Source of the DNA: Betaproteobacteria bacterium
Lineage (GTDB): Bacteria > Pseudomonadota > Gammaproteobacteria > Burkholderiales > SG8-39
Direction: 5' to 3'
Assembly (NCBI GenBank): GCA_016713125.1
Contig: JADJPT010000004.1
Location: forward strand, 124,001-188,000
Length of the DNA stretch: 64,000 bases
Within the stretch, counting starts at the first letter, position 1. Every line of letters starts with the position of its first letter. The notes beneath the pieces were generated by a model that worked only from the letters and a program-made list of their open reading frames with translations, made no database searches and was not told the origin of the DNA. This document shows positions 27,389-35,244 of the stretch, piece after piece. The position numbers were made by a program, and so were the translations under genes.

Positions 27389-29539
27389 GTGACCCGATCC
27401 AGGCTGCTGCTGCTCGCCGCGATAATCGTCCTCATCGCGACCTTTTTCGCGCTCGGCGGGCACCGCTTCCTCAGCTTCGAAACCGTCAAGGCGCAGCAGG
27501 CGGCGATCGACGCCTGGTATCGCGGCCATCCTTTCGAGGCGGCGGCGGGGTTCTTCATGCTGTACGTGGCGGTCACCGGACTCTCTCTGCCGGGCGCCGC
27601 GATCATGACCCTGGCGGGTGGGGCGGTGTTCGGCCTGGGCTGGGGCGTACTGCTGGTGTCCTTCGCCTCCGCGATCGGCGCGACGCTGGCCTTCCTGTCC
27701 TCGCGCTTTCTGCTGCGCGACTGGGTGCAGGCGCGCTTCGGCCCGCAGTTGCGTGCGATGAATGAAGGTGTGGCGCGCGACGGCGCCTTCTATCTGTTCA
27801 CGCTGCGCCTGATTCCGGCGATTCCGTTTTTCGTGATCAACGTCGCGATGGGCCTGACGCCGATGCGCACCCGCACCTATTACTGGGTCAGCCAGCTCGG
27901 CATGCTGCCGGCCACGGCCGTGTTCGTGAATGCCGGCACCCAGCTCGCACAGCTCGATTCGCCCGCGGGCATCCTGTCGCCTGGACTGCTCGGCGCCTTC
28001 GTGCTGCTGGGCGTTTTCCCCTTGCTGGCCAAGAAGCTCGTAGACCTGGCGCGTGCGCGCAAGGTCTACGCGCGCTGGACGCGACCGAAGCGTTTCGACC
28101 GCAATCTGGTGGTGATCGGCGCAGGCTCCGCGGGCCTGGTCAGCGCGTACATTGCCGCGGCGGTCAAGGCGCGGGTCACGCTGGTCGAGAAGCACCGCAT
28201 GGGCGGCGACTGCCTGAACACAGGCTGCGTGCCTTCCAAGGCGCTGATCCGCACCGCCAAACTGCTGTCGCAGATCGCGCGTGCGCGCGAGTACGGTCTG
28301 AGCAGTGCCAGCGCGCAGTTCGAGTTCGCCGCGGTCATGGAGCGCGTGCAGCGCGTGGTGAAGAGCATCGAGCCGCACGATTCGGTGGAGCGTTACACGG
28401 GCCTGGGCGTCGAATGCCTGCAGGGCGAGGCCCGGATGGTGTCCCCGTGGGAGGTCGAGATCCGCGCTGCCGACGGCACGCTGCGCAAGCTCAGCACGCG
28501 GTCCATCGTGATCGCCGCCGGCGCACGTCCCTTCGTGCCGCCCATACCCGGGCTGGCGGAGATGGGCTGCCTGACCTCGGACACCATATGGGACCTGCGC
28601 GCCTCTCCGGGTCGCCTGCTGGTGCTGGGCGGCGGGCCGATCGGCTGCGAGCTCGCGCAGTCGTTCGCGCGCCTGGGCGCCGTCGTGACGCAGGTCGAAA
28701 TGCTGCCGCGGTTGATGGTGCGCGAAGACCCGGAGATCTCCGCCATGGTCGAGGCGCGCTTTCGCGCCGAGGGCATCACCGTGCTGACCGGGCACAAGGC
28801 GCTGCGCTTCGAAGTTCGCGAGGGCCGCAAGTTTCTGGTCGCCGAGCACGCCGGGGCCGAAGTCGAGATCGAGTTCGACACGGTGCTGGCCGCCCTGGGC
28901 CGCAAACCCAACACCAGCGGCTACGGACTGGAAGAGCTCGGCATTCCGCTGACGCGCGCGGGCACGGTGGCGACCAACGAGTACCTGCAGACGGTGTATC
29001 CGAACATCTACGCCTGCGGCGACGTCGCCGGACCCTACCAGTTCACGCACACGGCGGCGCACCAGGCCTGGTACGCCGTCGTGAACGCGCTGTTCGGGTC
29101 GCTGCGGCGGTTTCGCGCCGACTATTCGGTGATTCCCTGGGCGACCTTCACCGACCCGGAGGTCGCGCGCGTCGGCCTCAACGAGAGCGAGGCGCGGGAA
29201 AAGGGCGTGGCCTACGAGGTCACCACCTACGGCATCGACGACCTGGATCGCGCGATCGCCGACGAGGAGGCGCACGGCCTGGTCAAGGTGCTGACCGTGC
29301 CGGGCCGTGATCGGATCCTCGGCGTGACCATCGTCGGCAGCCATGCGGGCGACCTGATCGCCGAGTTCGTTGCCGCGATGCGCCACGGCCTGGGGCTGAA
29401 CAAGATCCTCGGCACCATCCATATCTATCCGACCCTGGCCGAGGCCAACAAGTATGCGGCCGGCGTCTGGAAGAAGGCGCACGCCCCGCAGGGCCTGCTG
29501 GCCAGGGTGGAGAAATTTCATGCCTGGATGCGGGGTTGA
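27389..29539 (+). CDS. Fusion: TVP38/TMEM64 membrane domain + FAD-dependent disulfide oxidoreductase
   Basis: A 716-residue fusion. Residues about 1-225 are TVP38/TMEM64 (DedA-like), with LSLPGAAIMTLAGGAVFGLG, FRLIPAIPFFVINVAMGLT-like LRLIPAIPFFVINVAMGL and several helices. From about residue 233 a pyridine-nucleotide disulfide oxidoreductase begins: NLVVIGAGSAGLVSAYIAAA, redox pair GGDCLNTGCVPSKALIR (CxxxxC), NAD motif LLVLGGGPIGCELAQSFARL, YACGDVAGPYQFTHTAAHQA and the C-terminal interface GTIHIYPTLAEANKYA. It resembles mercuric reductase but lacks the C-terminal vicinal cysteines and the N-terminal MerP domain. GTG 27389 is chosen as first start. Membrane-anchored electron transfer is likely; substrate unknown. 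Confidence 0.88.
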   Translation: MTRSRLLLLAAIIVLIATFFALGGHRFLSFETVKAQQAAIDAWYRGHPFEAAAGFFMLYVAVTGLSLPGAAIMTLAGGAVFGLGWGVLLVSFASAIGATLAFLSSRFLLRDWVQARFGPQLRAMNEGVARDGAFYLFTLRLIPAIPFFVINVAMGLTPMRTRTYYWVSQLGMLPATAVFVNAGTQLAQLDSPAGILSPGLLGAFVLLGVFPLLAKKLVDLARARKVYARWTRPKRFDRNLVVIGAGSAGLVSAYIAAAVKARVTLVEKHRMGGDCLNTGCVPSKALIRTAKLLSQIARAREYGLSSASAQFEFAAVMERVQRVVKSIEPHDSVERYTGLGVECLQGEARMVSPWEVEIRAADGTLRKLSTRSIVIAAGARPFVPPIPGLAEMGCLTSDTIWDLRASPGRLLVLGGGPIGCELAQSFARLGAVVTQVEMLPRLMVREDPEISAMVEARFRAEGITVLTGHKALRFEVREGRKFLVAEHAGAEVEIEFDTVLAALGRKPNTSGYGLEELGIPLTRAGTVATNEYLQTVYPNIYACGDVAGPYQFTHTAAHQAWYAVVNALFGSLRRFRADYSVIPWATFTDPEVARVGLNESEAREKGVAYEVTTYGIDDLDRAIADEEAHGLVKVLTVPGRDRILGVTIVGSHAGDLIAEFVAAMRHGLGLNKILGTIHIYPTLAEANKYAAGVWKKAHAPQGLLARVEKFHAWMRG

Positions 29540-29549
29540 GGAGCATGCG

Positions 29550-30377
29550 ATGCTGAAGCGAATCGTTCGAGCACTGACGTTCGCGGTTGCGGTGACCTGT
29601 ACTGCGCTCCCGGCGCTGGCGCAGGGTTTCGACCACACGCACCGCGCCTGGGATGCGCTGCTCAGGAAGCACGTGCTGGTGCTGCAGGAGGGGCGCGCCT
29701 CGCAGGTGCGCTATGCCGGCTTCGTCCAGGACCGCGCAGCGCTCAGGGCCTATCTCGATGCGCTGTCCGCGGTCGGTGAGCCGGAGTTCGCCGCCTGGAA
29801 CAAGGCGCAGCGCATGGCCTTCCTGATCAACGCCTACAACGCCTGGACGGTGGAGAAGATCCTCACACGCTACCCGGACCTGAAATCGATCCGTGATTTC
29901 GGCACGGTGTTCGGCAATCCGTGGAAGGACCGTTTCTTCAGGCTGTTCGGTCGCGAGACGCACCTGGACCAGATCGAGCACGAGATGCTGAGAAAGCCCG
30001 GCGCCTACGACGACCTGCGCGTGCACTACGCGGTCAACTGCGCTTCGATCGGCTGCCCGATGCTGCGCGAGGAAGCCTACGTCGCGGGCCGCCTCGAGGC
30101 GCAACTCGAGGAGCAGGCGCGGCGCTTCCTGTCGGACCGCAGCCGCAACCGTTACAGCGCCGAGCGCGGCCGCCTGGAAGTCTCGAAGATCTACGACTGG
30201 TTCAAGGAAGATTTCGGCGTTCGCGAGAAGTACTTTGCGCGTTACGCCAACCTGCTCGCCGACGGCGCGGAAGCGCAGAAGGCGGTGGCCGGGGGCGCCG
30301 CGCCGCTGCACTTCCTCGACTACGACTGGTCGCTGAACGACGCGGCGCGCGACGCGGCGCGCGCCACGGGCCGCTAG
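29550..30377 (+). CDS. DUF547 domain protein, exported
   Basis: A 275-residue protein with a signal peptide (RIVRALTFAVAVTCTALPAL then AQ) and a DUF547 domain: VRYAGFVQDRAALRAYLDAL, MAFLINAYNAWTVEKILTRY, HEMLRKPGAYDDLRVHYAVN, CASIGCPMLREEAYVAGRLE and VSKIYDWFKEDFG. The conserved N-A-Y-N and C-A-S-x-G-C-P blocks are typical and may form a catalytic site, but DUF547 has no established reaction. Often found near arsS clusters. ATG 29550 is preferred over an ATG 5 bases upstream in another frame. Confidence 0.87.
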   Translation: MLKRIVRALTFAVAVTCTALPALAQGFDHTHRAWDALLRKHVLVLQEGRASQVRYAGFVQDRAALRAYLDALSAVGEPEFAAWNKAQRMAFLINAYNAWTVEKILTRYPDLKSIRDFGTVFGNPWKDRFFRLFGRETHLDQIEHEMLRKPGAYDDLRVHYAVNCASIGCPMLREEAYVAGRLEAQLEEQARRFLSDRSRNRYSAERGRLEVSKIYDWFKEDFGVREKYFARYANLLADGAEAQKAVAGGAAPLHFLDYDWSLNDAARDAARATGR

Positions 30378-30386
30378 ACGATCCGC

Positions 30387-31067
30387 ATGGCCGCGCGCCT
30401 GTCCGTCGTCGTGCCGGTGCTGGACGAGGCCGCGGGCATCACCAGCGCGCTCCGCGCGCTGGCGCCGTTGCGCGCGCGCGGGCACGAAGTGATCGTGGTC
30501 GACGGCGGCAGCGCCGACGCCAGCGCCGAACTGGCGCGCCCGCTGGCCGATCGCGTGCTCGCCGCGCCGCGCGGGCGCGCCGCGCAGATGAACGCCGGCG
30601 CCGCCGCCGCCACGGGCGAGGCGCTGCTGTTCCTGCACGCCGACACCGCCCTGCCCGAGGCTGCCGACGCGCTGGTGCTGGCCGCGCTGCAGCGCCGCCC
30701 CTGGGGCCGCTTCGACGTGCACATCGCCTCGCGGAGAAGGATGCTCGGCGTGGTCGGCGCGCTGATGAACCTGCGCTCGCGCCTGAGCGGCATCGCCACC
30801 GGGGACCAGGCCATGTTCGTGCGTCGCGCCGACTTCGAGGCCGTCGGCGGCTTCCCGGCCATCGCCCTGATGGAGGACGTGGCCCTGAGCGCCGCGCTGC
30901 GCCGCGCCTGCGGCTGGCCGGCCTGCCTGCCGGCGCGTGTTTCCACTTCGGCGCGTCGCTGGGAGCAGCGCGGCGTGTGGTCGACCATCCTGCTGATGTG
31001 GCGCTTGCGCATGCTGTACTTCCTCGGCGCTGAACCGGCGAGCCTCGCGCGCCGGTACGGGCGCTAG
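30387..31067 (+). CDS. Glycosyltransferase family 2, TIGR04283 arsenosugar-cluster type
   Basis: A 226-residue GT2 enzyme: nucleotide-sugar site SVVVPVLDEAAGITSALRAL, VIVVDGGSADASAELA, GRAAQMNAGAAAATGEALLF, LHADTALPEAADALV, GDQAMFVRRADFEAVGGFP (acceptor/catalytic region with the ALMEDVALS acidic pair). This compact form matches the TIGR04283 family, named from its recurrent linkage with arsS. It ends 12 bases before the TIGR04282-type gene; the two usually travel together. Cytoplasmic or peripheral; the sugar transferred is not known. Confidence 0.9.
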   Translation: MAARLSVVVPVLDEAAGITSALRALAPLRARGHEVIVVDGGSADASAELARPLADRVLAAPRGRAAQMNAGAAAATGEALLFLHADTALPEAADALVLAALQRRPWGRFDVHIASRRRMLGVVGALMNLRSRLSGIATGDQAMFVRRADFEAVGGFPAIALMEDVALSAALRRACGWPACLPARVSTSARRWEQRGVWSTILLMWRLRMLYFLGAEPASLARRYGR

Positions 31068-31078
31068 CACCGCCACGC

Positions 31079-31732
31079 ATGCGCCGCGCGCAGACGCTGA
31101 TCGTGGTGTTCGCCAAGGCGCCGCAGGCGGGCCGCGTCAAGACGCGTCTCGCGCCGCGGCTCGGCGCCGCGGGCGCCGCGCGCCTGCACATGCGCCTGCT
31201 GCGTCGTGCGCTCGCCACGGCGCAGGCCGCGCGCTGCGGCCCGGTCGAGCTGCATGTGGCCGCGGGCGCCCCCGGCTCTGCACATGCGCCGGCAACGCAT
31301 GCCTGGCTGCGTTCGCTGGGTCGCCGCGCGGGTGTGGTGCTGCGCGCGCAGCATGGCGCCGACCTGGGCACGCGCATGCAGTCTGCCTTCACGCGTGGCC
31401 TGCGCATGCACCGAGGCGTGATCCTGATCGGCAGCGACTGCCCCGCGCTGCAGCCCGCCGACCTGCGCCGCGCCGCGCGCCTGCTGGCGGCTTGCGACGC
31501 GGTGGTGGCGCCGGCCGAGGACGGCGGTTACCCGCTGCTGGCCTTGCGCCGCTGTTCGCCGCGCCTGTTCGGGGGCATGCCGTGGGGCGGTGCGACGGTC
31601 ATGCAGCAGACGCGCGAGCGGCTTGCCGCACTGGGCTGGCGCTGGCGCGAACTGCGCATGCTCTGGGACGTGGATCGCCCGGAAGACCTGGAGCGGCTGG
31701 AAGCCGCGCGTCCGCTCGCGGGGCGCGCCTGA
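31079..31732 (+). CDS. DUF2064/TIGR04282 nucleotidyl- or glycosyltransferase-like protein of the arsenosugar cluster
   Basis: A 217-residue GT-A-like protein: LIVVFAKAPQAGRVKTRLAP at the N-terminus (nucleotide-binding loop), LGTRMQSAFTRGL, VILIGSDCPALQPADLRRAA, AVVAPAEDGGYPLLALRR, FGGMPWGGATVMQQTRERLA and LWDVDRPEDLERL. The same pattern occurs in CofC-like guanylyltransferases, so the activity could be nucleotidyl rather than glycosyl transfer. Adjacent to TIGR04283 as in other arsS clusters. Stop at 31730-31732 overlaps the likely start region of the next gene. Confidence 0.9.
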   Translation: MRRAQTLIVVFAKAPQAGRVKTRLAPRLGAAGAARLHMRLLRRALATAQAARCGPVELHVAAGAPGSAHAPATHAWLRSLGRRAGVVLRAQHGADLGTRMQSAFTRGLRMHRGVILIGSDCPALQPADLRRAARLLAACDAVVAPAEDGGYPLLALRRCSPRLFGGMPWGGATVMQQTRERLAALGWRWRELRMLWDVDRPEDLERLEAARPLAGRA

Positions 31733-32481
31733 ATCCGCATCGGCGCGGCCTGCTGCTGGCCGGTGCCGCGCTGCTGGCGGGCACGCGTCGCGTCGGCGCG
31801 CAGCCGACGGTGCAGGACATCCAGGGCATGCCTTTTTCGACCTTGAAGGCCGGGCAGGCCCTGCCGGACTGGCTCAGGCCGCACAGTTTTGCGGATCGCC
31901 CGCGTCACACACGCTACACGCTGGTGCACGACACGGACGAAGGGCGCACGGTCCTGCACGCCCGGGACGAGGCCTCGACGGCAGGCCTGACACGCGAGCT
32001 GCGCGTGGACACGCGCAGCCATCCGCTGCTTGCCTGGCGCTGGAAGGTGTCGCGCGTGCTCGACAAGGGCGACCCGAGGACGCGCGAGGGCGACGACTTC
32101 GCCGCACGCGTCTATGTGAGCTTCGACCTGGACCTCGATGCGCTGCCGGCCGGCGAGCGCATGCAACTCGGGCTCGCACGCCTGATCTACGGCGCGCGCA
32201 CGCCGCTGGCGGTGCTGTGCTACGTCTGGGATGCGCGCACCCCGCGCGAAACGCTCATGCCGAACGCCTATACCGATCGCGTGCGCATGCTGGTGGCCGA
32301 GAGCGGCCCGGCGCGGGTCGGCCGCTGGGTGGGGATGCAGCGCAACCTGCGCGAAGACTATCGGCGCGCCTTCGGCACGGATCCTGCATCGGTCAACGGT
32401 GTGATCGTCTCGACCGACACCGACAATACGGGCGAAACCGCCGAAGCCTGGTACGGCGACATAACGTTTCGCGCCGGCTGA
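31729..32481 (+). CDS. DUF3047 domain protein, exported (start uncertain)
   Basis: About 250 residues with a twin-arginine-like export signal (NPHRRGLLLAGAALLAGTRR) and a DUF3047 domain: HTRYTLVHDTDEGRTVLHAR, LAWRWKVSRVLDKGDPRTRE, GDDFAARVYVSFDLDLDAL, VLCYVWDARTPRETLMPN and NGVIVSTDTDNTGETAEAWY. No ATG, GTG or TTG stands at the natural start; CTG 31729, overlapping the preceding stop, is the only nearby in-frame candidate, and a two- or three-base loss there would explain it. DUF3047 has no assigned function; a soluble periplasmic role is likely. Last gene of the cluster. Confidence 0.82.
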   Translation: MNPHRRGLLLAGAALLAGTRRVGAQPTVQDIQGMPFSTLKAGQALPDWLRPHSFADRPRHTRYTLVHDTDEGRTVLHARDEASTAGLTRELRVDTRSHPLLAWRWKVSRVLDKGDPRTREGDDFAARVYVSFDLDLDALPAGERMQLGLARLIYGARTPLAVLCYVWDARTPRETLMPNAYTDRVRMLVAESGPARVGRWVGMQRNLREDYRRAFGTDPASVNGVIVSTDTDNTGETAEAWYGDITFRAG

Positions 32482-33201
32482 GCGGTGTCCGCGCGAGGCG
32501 CGATGCCGCCGTGCTGCGGACGCGATACGCCAGACTGGAGAACGCCCCGTGCCTTGCCCGTTTCAACGCCACGCTCTATGCAAAAATTGCATATGACCCG
32601 ATCCGCGGCGTCGCCGCGGCGCTGTGCATCGGCGTGGCACGAGGAGGTTTCGAGGTCCCACGTCGAAGTGCAGGCCGGGGCTGCGGCGGAGTTCGTCAGC
32701 TTCACGAAAGCCTGTCCGGGAATGCGCAAGCCTGCGACGGTCGGCAACGGCGGTGTCGCGCACGGCGTTCGGCCTGCCGTGCCGGTCTTGCGGATCCGCA
32801 TGGGGCGCACCTGCCGATCGGCGACCGGTGTGGTGCAGAATGCGGTGCCGGCCGGGCGTTCCTGCACGCTCTTCGCAGCAGAATTGAGACGCAAGCCATG
32901 TCCGACGGACATCGTGAGAGACTCGTGCGCGGCGACGAGGCGCGGTTGGCGCGCGTGGCCGGTACCTTCAGCGCCAGCGTTGATTGAAGCGTCGCGTGTA
33001 GGGCTCTGGCGCAGCGCAATGCACAATGCGCGTACATGCACCGCACCATGTGTGTGCGGCCCTTGCACGACCCGACCCAAGCGGCAGTATTCGCATGCGG
33101 CGGGTTTCGATGCATAAGCGTAATGCCATGTTACACTCGCCCGCGTTTCGCCTAGGCGGGTGCATTTTTCCCTCTAGTAAATTCGAAATCGGAGGAGATC
33201 C
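32482..33201. other. Gene-poor stretch between DUF3047 gene and tctB
   Basis: About 720 bases with several open frames but no recognisable protein, biased amino acid content and no fixed codon pattern on either strand. It contains a perfect palindrome (32577-32593). Its last 80 bases include a possible -10 TTACAC/TACACT (33133-33139), a weak GC hairpin with five T (about 33138-33172) and the tctB ribosome site GGAGGAG (33191-33197). Confidence 0.6.
32577..32593. promoter_or_regulatory. Perfect palindrome, possible operator
   Basis: TATGCAA and TTGCATA flank AAA, an unusually AT-rich perfect palindrome in a 70% GC genome. It looks like a dimeric regulator site, but no regulator gene is nearby and the next downstream start is about 600 bases away. 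Confidence 0.35.
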
Positions 33202-33654
33202 ATGAAGATAAAAAGTCCCCAGGACTTCTGGGCGGGGTTGATGTTCATCGTGTTCGGTCTGTTCTTTCTGATCGTCGCGCGTGACTACCAGATGGGTACA
33301 GCCGTGCGCATGGGACCGGGATACTTTCCGACCGTTCTCGGCGGCATACTCGCCGTGCTCGGCGCGGTCGTGTTGCTGACATCGTTCACGATGTCGGGGC
33401 CGAAGGTGCCGAAGCTCTCGTTCAAACCGATCTTCTTCATCTCGCTCGGGTTGATCCTGTTCGGTTACCTGCTCAAGCCGATCGGCTTCGTGCTTTCCGT
33501 GGTCGTGCTGGTGTTCGTCGCCGCCTTCGGTGGCCACGAGTTCAAGCTCAAGGAAGTCGCGATACTGGCTGTGATCCTCGTCATCTTCTCCGTGCTGGTG
33601 TTCGTGAAGGGGCTCACGCTGCCCTTCCCGCTCTGGCCCGCGTTCCTAGATTGA
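33202..33654 (+). CDS. tctB: Tripartite tricarboxylate transporter, small membrane subunit TctB
   Basis: A 150-residue membrane protein with four helices; the TctB pattern starts DFWAGLMFIVFGLFFLIVAR, then YQMGTAVRMGPGYFPTVLGG and LILFGYLLKPIGFVLSVVVL. It forms the membrane part of a secondary uptake system together with TctA and a periplasmic receptor. Here the order is tctB-tctA-tctC, rather than the common tctC-first order. ATG 33202 follows GGAGGAGATCC. Ten bases separate it from tctA. Confidence 0.92.
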   Translation: MKIKSPQDFWAGLMFIVFGLFFLIVARDYQMGTAVRMGPGYFPTVLGGILAVLGAVVLLTSFTMSGPKVPKLSFKPIFFISLGLILFGYLLKPIGFVLSVVVLVFVAAFGGHEFKLKEVAILAVILVIFSVLVFVKGLTLPFPLWPAFLD

Positions 33655-33664
33655 GGGCCACACC

Positions 33665-35173
33665 ATGGATATGAGTCTCTTCAGCAACCTCGCGCTCGGT
33701 TTCGGCGTTGCGCTTACGCCCATCAACCTGATGTACTGCCTGATCGGCGTGCTGCTCGGCACGCTGATCGGCGTGCTGCCCGGCATCGGGCCGGTGGCGA
33801 CCATCGCCATGCTGCTGCCGATCACCTTCAGCCTGTCGCCGATCACCGCGCTGATCATGCTCGCCGGCATCTACTACGGCGCGCAGTACGGTGGTTCGAC
33901 CTCGGCGATCCTGGTCAACCTGCCGGGCGAGTCGTCCTCGGTGGTCACCTGTCTGGACGGTTACCAGATGGCACGCCAGGGGCGCGCAGGTCCGGCGCTG
34001 GCCACCGCGGCGATCGGCTCGTTCTTCGCCGGTTGCGTGGCCACCGTCATCGTCGCGATGTTCGCGCCGCCGCTGGCCGAGGTCGCGCTGAAGTTCGGCC
34101 CGTCCGAATACTTCTCGCTGATGGTGCTCGGTCTGGTGGCCGCGGTCGTGCTCGCGCACGGCTCGGTGGTCAAGGCCGTGGCGATGGTGATCCTCGGCCT
34201 GCTGCTCGGCCTGGTCGGCACCGACGTGAACTCCGGTGTGCTGCGGTTCGCCTTCGGCGTCGCGGAACTGGCCGATGGCATCGGCTTCGTGACGGTCGCC
34301 ATGGGCGTGTTCGGCACCGCGGAGATCATCACCAACCTGGAACTCAAGGACAAGCGCGAGGTGTTCACCAGCAAGGTGACCAACCTGTTCCCGTCCAAGG
34401 ATGACTTCAAGCGCATCTGGAAGCCGATTCTGCGTGGCACCGCTCTTGGATCCATGCTGGGCATCCTGCCCGGCGGCGGTGCGCTGCTCTCCTCGTTCGG
34501 CGCCTACACGCTGGAGAAGAAGATCTCGGTCAACGGGCACATGTTCGGCAAGGGCGCGATCGAAGGCGTGGCCGCCCCCGAAGCCGCCAACAACGCCGGT
34601 GCGCAGACCTCCTTCATCCCGCTGCTCACGCTGGGCATTCCGTCCAACGCGGTGATGGCGCTGATGATCGGCGCGATGATGATCCAGGGCATCGCCCCGG
34701 GTCCGCAGGTGATGACCGAGAAGCCCCAGCTGTTCTGGGGAATGATCGCCTCGATGTGGGTGGGCAACCTGATGCTGGTGGTTCTCAACCTGCCGATGAT
34801 CGGCCTGTGGATCAAGCTGCTGACCGTGCCCTACCGCATCCTGTACCCGTCGATCCTGGTGTTCATGGCGATCGGCGTGTTCAGCCTGTCGAACAACCCG
34901 TTCGACGTGCTGCAGATGATGCTGTTCGGCCTGCTCGGTTACGTGTTCGTGAAGCTGGCCTGCGAACCCGCACCGCTGCTGCTGGGCTTCATCCTCGGAC
35001 CGCTGATGGAAGAGAACCTGCGGCGCGCCATGCTGCTGTCGCGCGGCGACCCCTGGGTGTTCTTCCAGAAGCCGATCAGCGCGGGCTTCCTGATCGCTTC
35101 GATCCTGCTGCTGGTGATCCTGGCCCTGCCGGCGCTGCGCAAGAAACGCGAAGAAGCCTTCCAGGAAGGATAA
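33665..35173 (+). CDS. tctA: Tripartite tricarboxylate transporter, large permease TctA
   Basis: A 502-residue permease with about 12 helices. Signatures: LIGVLPGIGPVATIAMLLP near the N-terminus, YYGAQYGGSTSAILVNLPGE, GAIEGVAAPEAANNAGAQTS and PLLTLGIPSNAVMALMIGA. TctA couples uptake to the ion gradient. The following terminator hairpin (35198-35229) means a fraction of transcripts should end before tctC. The transported carboxylate cannot be told from sequence. Confidence 0.95.
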   Translation: MDMSLFSNLALGFGVALTPINLMYCLIGVLLGTLIGVLPGIGPVATIAMLLPITFSLSPITALIMLAGIYYGAQYGGSTSAILVNLPGESSSVVTCLDGYQMARQGRAGPALATAAIGSFFAGCVATVIVAMFAPPLAEVALKFGPSEYFSLMVLGLVAAVVLAHGSVVKAVAMVILGLLLGLVGTDVNSGVLRFAFGVAELADGIGFVTVAMGVFGTAEIITNLELKDKREVFTSKVTNLFPSKDDFKRIWKPILRGTALGSMLGILPGGGALLSSFGAYTLEKKISVNGHMFGKGAIEGVAAPEAANNAGAQTSFIPLLTLGIPSNAVMALMIGAMMIQGIAPGPQVMTEKPQLFWGMIASMWVGNLMLVVLNLPMIGLWIKLLTVPYRILYPSILVFMAIGVFSLSNNPFDVLQMMLFGLLGYVFVKLACEPAPLLLGFILGPLMEENLRRAMLLSRGDPWVFFQKPISAGFLIASILLLVILALPALRKKREEAFQEG

Positions 35174-35197
35174 GCGCCCGCAACGGCGCGCAGGACC

Positions 35198-35229
35198 GAA
35201 GGGGCCCGAAGTCGGGCCCCTTCTTTTTT
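35198..35229 (+). terminator. Intrinsic terminator between tctA and tctC
   Basis: Perfect 12-bp stem GAAGGGGCCCGA/TCGGGCCCCTTC with an AG loop, followed by six T. It separates the permease genes from the receptor gene, 16 bases before the tctC start, and probably sets their relative expression. Confidence 0.9.
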
Positions 35230-35244
35230 GAGGAGACGAAGACC

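Noticed and set aside
28080..29539. Mercuric reductase (merA)
   Set aside because: The redox CxxxxC is present, but the C-terminal vicinal cysteines and the N-terminal heavy-metal domain are missing, and no mer genes are nearby.
32485..33117. Plus- and minus-strand open frames in the gene-poor stretch
   Set aside because: Skewed composition, no motif, no ribosome site and no frame dominance; coding cannot be supported.
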